Assembly: GCA_964403285.1 (NCBI GenBank)
Contig: CAYOFG010000006.1
Span: forward strand, 1 to 64,000
DNA length: 64,000 nucleotides
Origin: WVXT01 sp964403285
GTDB taxonomy: Bacteria; UBA6262; WVXT01
Reading direction: 5' to 3'
A program made the translations under genes and the position numbers. The notes beneath the pieces are model-generated. The model saw only the letters and a list, made by a program, of their open reading frames with translations, did not search any database and was not told where the DNA came from. Positions 59,620 through 64,000 of the stretch are shown one piece after another (positions within the stretch are counted from its first letter, which is position 1; each line of letters opens with the position of its first letter).

Positions 59620-60087
59620 ATGGCTAAAGTGCATGCGGGAAAGATGTTGGCGAAAGGAAAGAATTTTGGAATTGTAGTTTCCAGGTTTAATGAGTTCATC
59701 AGCCAGAGACTACTGGACGGGGCTCTCGATGCTTTGAGAAGACATGATGCTGATGAAGACAGGATTGAAATTTTCTGGGTACCGGGTTCTTTTGAAATCC
59801 CTTGGGCAGCAAGAAAGATGGCATTGAGCAAGAAGTACGATGCGATACTGTGTCTGGGAGCAGTTATCAGAGGCGATACACCACATTTCGATTACATTGC
59901 CAGCGAGGTGGCTAAAGGCATAGCCCAGACTTCTCTTTCCACGGGTGTGCCCACTCTCTTCGGCATAATCACTGCCGATAATCTGGAACAAGCTATCGAG
60001 AGGGCGGGAGCGAAGGCAGGCAACAAAGGTGCCCAGGCAGCATTGAGTGCAATCGAATTGGTAAATTTGCTGCCTATGATGGAATAG
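59620..60087 (+). CDS. ribH: 6,7-dimethyl-8-ribityllumazine synthase
   Basis: 155 residues. VVSRFNEFISQRLLDGA, WVPGSFEIPWAA, LGAVIRGDTPHFDYI with the catalytic His, and FGIITADNLEQA are family blocks. It condenses the products of the ribBA and ribD branches. AGGAGGGAAAG precedes ATG 59620. Confidence 0.95.
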   Translation: MAKVHAGKMLAKGKNFGIVVSRFNEFISQRLLDGALDALRRHDADEDRIEIFWVPGSFEIPWAARKMALSKKYDAILCLGAVIRGDTPHFDYIASEVAKGIAQTSLSTGVPTLFGIITADNLEQAIERAGAKAGNKGAQAALSAIELVNLLPMME

Positions 60088-60145
60088 AAAATAGGAAAAT
60101 ACGGAAAATAGAGCTGGTCTATTTTTTCATTTGAAGGGGACAAAT

Positions 60146-60568
60146 ATGGGACTACGTCGCTTATCCAGAGAGTATGCTCTGCAAATATTGTACGCTGTAG
60201 ATGTTTGTAAATTAGAATCAGAAGACGCCCAGAAATCCTTCTGGAAAGACCGCAAATCTGGCAAAAAAGTTCTGGAGTTTGCCACAACTCTGGTGGAAGG
60301 GACATTAAAGAATTTGCCTCAAATCGATTCTTTAATTGTTAAGTACGCCCGCAACTGGGATCTACACAGGATGGCTTCAATTGACCGTAACATTCTTCGC
60401 CAGGCGACCTTCGAAATTCTTTATCTTCTCGACATACCAATCAATGTGATAATCAACGAAGCAGTGGAACTGGCAAAAAAATATTCCACTGAAGAATCGG
60501 GGAAGTTTGTTAACGGGATTTTGGACAAGATAAAAGAAGCCCGCAGTGTGAAAGATGCGAAGGAGTGA
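60146..60568 (+). CDS. nusB: Transcription antitermination factor NusB
   Basis: 140 residues. LSREYALQILYAVD opens the fold, followed by MASIDRNILRQATFEIL and INEAVELAKKYSTEESGKFVNGILDKI. It works with NusE on ribosomal RNA antitermination. ATG 60146 has GAAGGGG six bases upstream. It overlaps the first codons of the ligA ORF and is the usual companion of ribH. Confidence 0.94.
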   Translation: MGLRRLSREYALQILYAVDVCKLESEDAQKSFWKDRKSGKKVLEFATTLVEGTLKNLPQIDSLIVKYARNWDLHRMASIDRNILRQATFEILYLLDIPINVIINEAVELAKKYSTEESGKFVNGILDKIKEARSVKDAKE

Positions 60569-60572
60569 GATT

Positions 60573-62600
60573 ATGGCGAAACTTGAGGAAGTCAAGAGAA
60601 AAGTGGAAAAATTGAGAGAAGAAATTCGCCACCACGATTACCGTTATTATGTTCTTAACCAACCCGAGATTTCAGACAAAGAGTATGATGATTTAGTAAA
60701 AAAATTAAAACAGTTAGAGAAGCAACATCCCCAGCTCATTACTCCCGATTCACCCACCCAGAGAGTAGGAGAGAAGCCACTTATAGGTTTCAAAACAGTC
60801 AAGCACCGCGTTGCCATGCTTTCTCTCGATAATACCTATTCTTCTGAAGAGATAGAAGAATGGGATAAGAGAGTTCACAAAGGATTGCCCGGCGGAAAGG
60901 CAGAATACGTTGTGGAATTGAAAATAGACGGCGTAGGCGTATCGTTGACATACGAAAAAGGCGTTTTCCTTGTGGGCGCCACGCGGGGCGATGGTATTAC
61001 TGGTGATGATATTACGCAAAACCTCAAAACTATAAAATCTATACCGTTGAGATTTCTCACTACCGGGAGTTCACAATTGCCGGATGTGATTGAAGTGCGG
61101 GGAGAAGTATTTATGGAGAAGGCTGACTTCGAGAAATTAAATGCGGAAAAGAAGAAAAAAGATGAAGCTCTTTTCGCCAATCCCCGCAATGCTGCTGCTG
61201 GCTCTCTAAAACTTCTCGACTCGCAGCTCACAGCTGGAAGGAAACTGAACTGCTTCATCCATTCCTTTGGCACGCTGGAAGGAGGAAAAGTTTATAAGAC
61301 CCATTGGGAGTTTCTGCAATCTGCAAAAAGACTGGGACTCAGGGTTAACCCACAGATTAAACTGTGTAAGAACATTAATGAAGTAATCAGTTACTGTGAA
61401 AATTGGGATAATAAGAGAGGAAGATTGGGTTACGAAATTGACGGGATGGTTATCAAAGTGAATTCTTTAGCCCAGCAGAAAAGATTGGGTTATACAATGA
61501 AGAGCCCCCGCTGGGCGATAGCCTACAAATTTCCTGCCCAGCAGGCGACAACTAATCTTAAGGATATAATCCTTCAGGTCGGCAGAACTGGTGTCATAAC
61601 TCCCGTGGCTATGCTTGAACCAGTAGAGTGTGGGGGAGTGACCATAAGCAGAGCCACTCTGCATAATTTTGATGAGATAAAAAGGCTCGACGTGCGAATC
61701 GGAGACAGGGTTATTGTGGAGAGGGCGGGAGAAGTTATTCCCAAAATTGTCAAGGTAGTAGAATCTGTAAGAAAAGGCAGAAGGGAAATTTTCAAGGTGC
61801 CGGAGAAGTGTCCTGAGTGTGGAGGAAGAATAACAAAAGAGAAAGAAGAGGAAGTTGCCTACCGCTGCATCAATCCCTCCTGTCCGGCACAATTAGAGAG
61901 AGGTCTGGTCCACTTTGCTTCCCGGAATGCTATGGACATTGAAGGTTTTGGTGAAGCAGTAGTGGAGCAGGTGGCGAAAAATGGACTGGTTAAAGATTTT
62001 GCTGGCATCTATTCGCTGGGAAAAGAGAACCTCTTGAGGCTGGAACTATTTGCTGAAAAGAGAGCGCAGAATCTACTGGATGCCATAGAAAAAAGCAAGG
62101 AAAGACCTCTGGCTCGGCTGCTGTTTGCTTTAGGTATTCGTCATGTAGGAGAGAAGGCAGCGGAAACTCTGGCTGAGGAATTTGGCTCTCTTGATGCATT
62201 GATGGAGGCAAAAGAAGAGGAACTGGAGAGGATTCCAGAAGTAGGACCAGCCCTTGCTGGAAGTGTGAGAGAGTTTTTTAAACAAAAGGAGATAAGAATA
62301 CTTATTGAAAAGCTTAGGAAGGCAGGACTGAAGCTGGAGCAGGAAAGAGTGAAGAAAGGTCCTCAAATTCTAACAGGGAAGACCTTTGTATTTACAGGAG
62401 AGCTAAAGGGATACTCCCGGTCAGAGGCGGAAAAGTTGGTGAAGAATCTGGGAGGAAAAGCAAGTTCTTCGGTGAGCGAGCAGACTTCTTATGTAGTTGT
62501 TGGTGAAAGTCCCGGGTCAAAGTATGGAAAAGCTAAGGCACTCGGCGTCCCCATACTTTCCGAAGAAGAATTTGAGAAATTAATCAAAAAAGGAAAATAA
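60573..62600 (+). CDS. ligA: NAD-dependent DNA ligase
   Basis: 675 residues. The adenylated lysine is K117 in ELKIDG; the oligonucleotide-binding fold, a four-cysteine zinc finger (CPECGG and CINPSCP), helix-hairpin-helix repeats and a C-terminal BRCT domain (GKTFVFTGELKGYSRSEAE) follow. It seals nicks in replication and repair. ATG 60573 lies seven bases after AGGAG. The R-type half element follows two bases after the stop. Confidence 0.95.
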   Translation: MAKLEEVKRKVEKLREEIRHHDYRYYVLNQPEISDKEYDDLVKKLKQLEKQHPQLITPDSPTQRVGEKPLIGFKTVKHRVAMLSLDNTYSSEEIEEWDKRVHKGLPGGKAEYVVELKIDGVGVSLTYEKGVFLVGATRGDGITGDDITQNLKTIKSIPLRFLTTGSSQLPDVIEVRGEVFMEKADFEKLNAEKKKKDEALFANPRNAAAGSLKLLDSQLTAGRKLNCFIHSFGTLEGGKVYKTHWEFLQSAKRLGLRVNPQIKLCKNINEVISYCENWDNKRGRLGYEIDGMVIKVNSLAQQKRLGYTMKSPRWAIAYKFPAQQATTNLKDIILQVGRTGVITPVAMLEPVECGGVTISRATLHNFDEIKRLDVRIGDRVIVERAGEVIPKIVKVVESVRKGRREIFKVPEKCPECGGRITKEKEEEVAYRCINPSCPAQLERGLVHFASRNAMDIEGFGEAVVEQVAKNGLVKDFAGIYSLGKENLLRLELFAEKRAQNLLDAIEKSKERPLARLLFALGIRHVGEKAAETLAEEFGSLDALMEAKEEELERIPEVGPALAGSVREFFKQKEIRILIEKLRKAGLKLEQERVKKGPQILTGKTFVFTGELKGYSRSEAEKLVKNLGGKASSSVSEQTSYVVVGESPGSKYGKAKALGVPILSEEEFEKLIKKGK

Positions 62601-62601
62601 T

Positions 62602-62625
62602 GTAGTGTAGGGTTTTATCCCCGTA
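62602..62625 (+). repeat. R-type half element upstream of the RAYT gene
   Basis: 24 bases: GTAGTGTAG, GGTTTTATCCCC, GTA. It sits between ligA and the transposase and ends five bases before its ATG, leaving no recognisable ribosome site. Confidence 0.82.
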
Positions 62626-62630
62626 GAAAA

Positions 62631-63149
62631 ATGGATCCAAAATTACCCAAGAAAATCCGCCTCGACCCAAGTCTATACTGTAAACCAGGCTGGGCTTATT
62701 CAATTTCAGTCATTGCTAATTTCAAAAGACAATATTTCTTAAGACATGAACTCAATGTGGAAATTATAGAATGTCTCAAAAATCAAAGGAATAAATTGGG
62801 ATGCAAAGTTTTTGTCTATTGCTTTATGCCGGATCATTTACATTTCCTTTGTAGTGTAGGGGTTTATCCCCGTAAGGATTACGCCCATAAAGGGCTACAC
62901 TACATTGATACAGTACCTTCTATAATAGATTTTGTTAATCAAGTTAAAGGTAAATCTACAACCATAGCTTGGAAATACGGTATCAAAGGAAATCTCTGGC
63001 AGAAAAGATGGTATGATCATATTCTAAGAAAGGATGAAGATGTCCGCAAAATAGGTGAATATATATTGCAGAATCCTGTAAGAAGAGGACTTGTTGAGCA
63101 CGGGTATGAATATCCTTATTGTGGTTATCTTGATGAATTTGATCTTTAA
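62631..63149 (+). CDS. REP-associated tyrosine transposase (RAYT, Y1_Tnp) carrying an internal R-type element
   Basis: 172 residues. The HUH motif is in MPDHLHFL, and the likely nucleophile Tyr is in YILQNPVRRGLV, after LWQKRWYDHILRKDEDV. It is a single-domain IS200/IS605-related transposase of the group that works on REP sequences. Between HFLC and IDTV lie exactly 17 extra residues, SVGVYPRKDYAHKGLHY, encoded by 62852-62902, an R-type palindrome. Removing it restores the expected family spacing. R-type copies flank both sides. It may still be active; that is untested. Confidence 0.82.
   Translation: MDPKLPKKIRLDPSLYCKPGWAYSISVIANFKRQYFLRHELNVEIIECLKNQRNKLGCKVFVYCFMPDHLHFLCSVGVYPRKDYAHKGLHYIDTVPSIIDFVNQVKGKSTTIAWKYGIKGNLWQKRWYDHILRKDEDVRKIGEYILQNPVRRGLVEHGYEYPYCGYLDEFDL
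62851..62903 (+). repeat. R-type full element inside the RAYT coding region
   Basis: Two inverted 24-base units with a five-base spacer (AGGAT). Left unit: GTAGTGTAG, GGGTTTATCCCC, GTA. Right unit: TAC, GCCCATAAAGGGC, CTACACTAC (shared boundary bases). No stop codon occurs in the reading frame. The copy at 63221 has the same structure. Confidence 0.88.
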
Positions 63150-63155
63150 TTACTT

Positions 63156-63212
63156 GTAGTGTAGGGCTTTATGCCCGTAGCGATTTTTGTAGTGTAGGGC
63201 TTTATGCCCGTA
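63156..63212 (+). repeat. Two R-type half elements in tandem
   Basis: Two identical 24-base units (63156-63179 and 63189-63212), each GTAGTGTAG, GGCTTTATGCCC, GTA. They follow the RAYT stop by six bases and point the same way. The 304-base stretch from 63150 to 63453 holds only repeats and the gap. Confidence 0.82.
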
Positions 63213-63220
63213 GTGATTTT

Positions 63221-63273
63221 GTAGTGTAGGGGTTTATCCCCGTAATGAATACGCCCATAAAGGGCTACACTAC
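63221..63273 (+). repeat. R-type full element downstream of the RAYT gene
   Basis: Same 53-base structure as the copy inside the RAYT gene, with spacer ATGAA instead of AGGAT. It adjoins the assembly gap. Confidence 0.85.
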
Positions 63274-63304
63274 CAACAAATTTTGGAAGGGGAAATAATT
63301 GTCT

Positions 63305-63404
63305 NNNNNNNNNNNNNNNNNNNNNNNNNNNNNNNNNNNNNNNNNNNNNNNNNNNNNNNNNNNNNNNNNNNNNNNNNNNNNNNNNNNNNNNNNNNNNNNN
63401 NNNN
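63305..63404. other. Assembly gap of 100 N
   Basis: Exactly 100 N. The 55 bases before it (63250-63304) are identical to the 55 after it (63405-63459), including the right R-type unit and the start region of the next gene. This is what two contigs that overlap would look like when joined by a placeholder. Confidence 0.9.
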
Positions 63405-63428
63405 TACGCCCATAAAGGGCTACACTAC
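63405..63428 (+). repeat. R-type right unit after the gap
   Basis: TAC, GCCCATAAAGGGC, CTACACTAC. It is part of the 55-base sequence that is duplicated across the gap and may be the same physical copy as 63250-63273. Confidence 0.7.
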
Positions 63429-63453
63429 CAACAAATTTTGGAAGGGGAAATAA

Positions 63454-64000
63454 TTGTCTAAAGTCTATTTAATTGATTTCAAATCCTTGGGCAAGTTTAA
63501 GAAACTACTCTTACAGGCTGGTTTAGATAGAGTAGTTTCAAAAAATGACATAGTGGCTATCAAGCTCCACTTTGGAGAAGAAGGGAACAGGGGATATGTA
63601 AAGCCAGAATATGTTCGCCCGATTATCAACGAGGTGAAAGCTTTAAAAGGTCGACCATTTTTGACCGATTCCAATACTATATATGTTGGGGAGAGGTCTG
63701 ATGCCTTAAGACATCAGGCTATTGCCAGAACTCATGGTTTTAGTTTAGAAAATTGCGGAGCTCCTGTAATAATCGCCGATGGCTTGAGAGGAAATAACTT
63801 TGTGGAAGTAGAAATAGAACAGAAACATTTTAGAAGAGTAAAAGTTGCTGGCGCTATCTATGACGCTGATAATTTAATTTTCGTTACGCACTTCACGGGA
63901 CATGATTTGGGTGGTTTCGGAGGAGCTCTCAAAAACATTGGAATGGGCGGTGCTTCCCGCACCGGTAAATATGAGATACACGAAGCAGTTGTTCCCAGGA
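63454..64000 (+). CDS. DUF362 domain-containing protein, N-terminal part (3' truncated by window)
   Basis: The frame from TTG 63454 is open to the end of the window (182 codons). It reads VYLIDFKSLGKFKK, then LHFGEEGNRGYVKPEYVRP, LTDSNTIYVGERSDALRHQ and FTGHDLGGFGGALKNIGMGGASR. These are DUF362 features; full members add a ferredoxin domain at the C-terminus and are common in anaerobes. GGAAGGGG precedes the TTG. The same start region is present before the gap at 63274-63304. Confidence 0.75.
   Translation, partial: MSKVYLIDFKSLGKFKKLLLQAGLDRVVSKNDIVAIKLHFGEEGNRGYVKPEYVRPIINEVKALKGRPFLTDSNTIYVGERSDALRHQAIARTHGFSLENCGAPVIIADGLRGNNFVEVEIEQKHFRRVKVAGAIYDADNLIFVTHFTGHDLGGFGGALKNIGMGGASRTGKYEIHEAVVPR

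Noticed and set aside
63156..63273. CRISPR array
   Set aside because: The units are palindromic, spacers vary from 5 to 10 bases and are not protospacer-sized, and no cas genes are present.
1..64000. tRNA and rRNA genes
   Set aside because: I looked for rRNA-like and tRNA-like sequence in the gaps and saw none; a covariance search was not possible here.

Overview
The window is a bacterial chromosome scaffold with all genes on the + strand in long, tightly packed runs with many 1-4 base overlaps. It suggests an uncultured, probably anaerobic, diderm bacterium. The support is a GDP-heptose pathway, a large surface-polysaccharide locus, a ferredoxin-fused EtfA beside an acyl-CoA dehydrogenase, an NfnAB-like pair, LeuCD-type hydratase subunits followed by an isocitrate dehydrogenase, and a DUF362 protein. 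A 100-N gap shows it is an assembled scaffold. An Omnitrophota/Aerophobota-like lineage is only a guess. TGA is a normal stop codon here.

Layout. (1) 1-34998: polysaccharide locus. It opens with the 3' end of rmlA, a remnant of rmlB, and an aminosugar/Arn-like group (epimerase, DegT aminotransferase, methyltransferase, EamA-like carrier, GT39-like transferase). Next come asnB, an epimerase and a GDP-heptose set (hddC, hddA, gmhA, gmhB, transaldolase). Glycosyltransferases, many methyltransferases (one interrupted by a stop codon), a deacetylase-like protein, a Wzx-like flippase, a heparinase II/III protein and a second asnB follow. It closes with a UDP-HexNAc dehydrogenase, epimerases, a TPR protein, a WecA-like initiating transferase and an FAD protein. 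(2) 35029-40829: LeuC/LeuD-like hydratase, isocitrate dehydrogenase, ndk and an NfnA/NfnB-like pair. (3) 40826-47417: a promoter, then rpmF-plsX-fabH-fabD-fabG-acpP-fabF-rnc. (4) 47585-50817: acyl-CoA dehydrogenase, etfB and ferredoxin-fused etfA. (5) 51046-56252: smc, a TagA/WecG transferase and a metallophosphoesterase. (6) 56308-62600: promoter, FMN riboswitch and terminator, then ribD-ribE-ribBA-ribH-nusB-ligA. (7) 62602-64000: a REP-associated tyrosine transposase (RAYT) within its repeats, an assembly gap and the start of a DUF362 gene.

The most unusual content is between the genes. From about 20 kb onward the intergenic spaces hold compact palindromic elements of roughly 50-60 bp that share one plan: a short outer inverted clamp, hairpin A, a short spacer, hairpin B, and the complementary clamp. 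Clamps define families: R-type (GTAGTGTAG), G-type (GGAGTA) and T-type (TTGTAG). In the G-type the hairpins behave like exchangeable cassettes. The R-type surrounds the RAYT gene, and one copy sits inside it as an exact 51-base in-frame insertion. A second kind of element, a 51-bp palindrome called L51 here, occurs three times. Each copy is in the loop of a smaller hairpin, flanked by a 4-base TAAA/TTTA duplication, and two copies are nested inside R-type elements. Several gene stop codons lie inside these repeats. Together these suggest an active or recently active system of small palindromic mobile elements.
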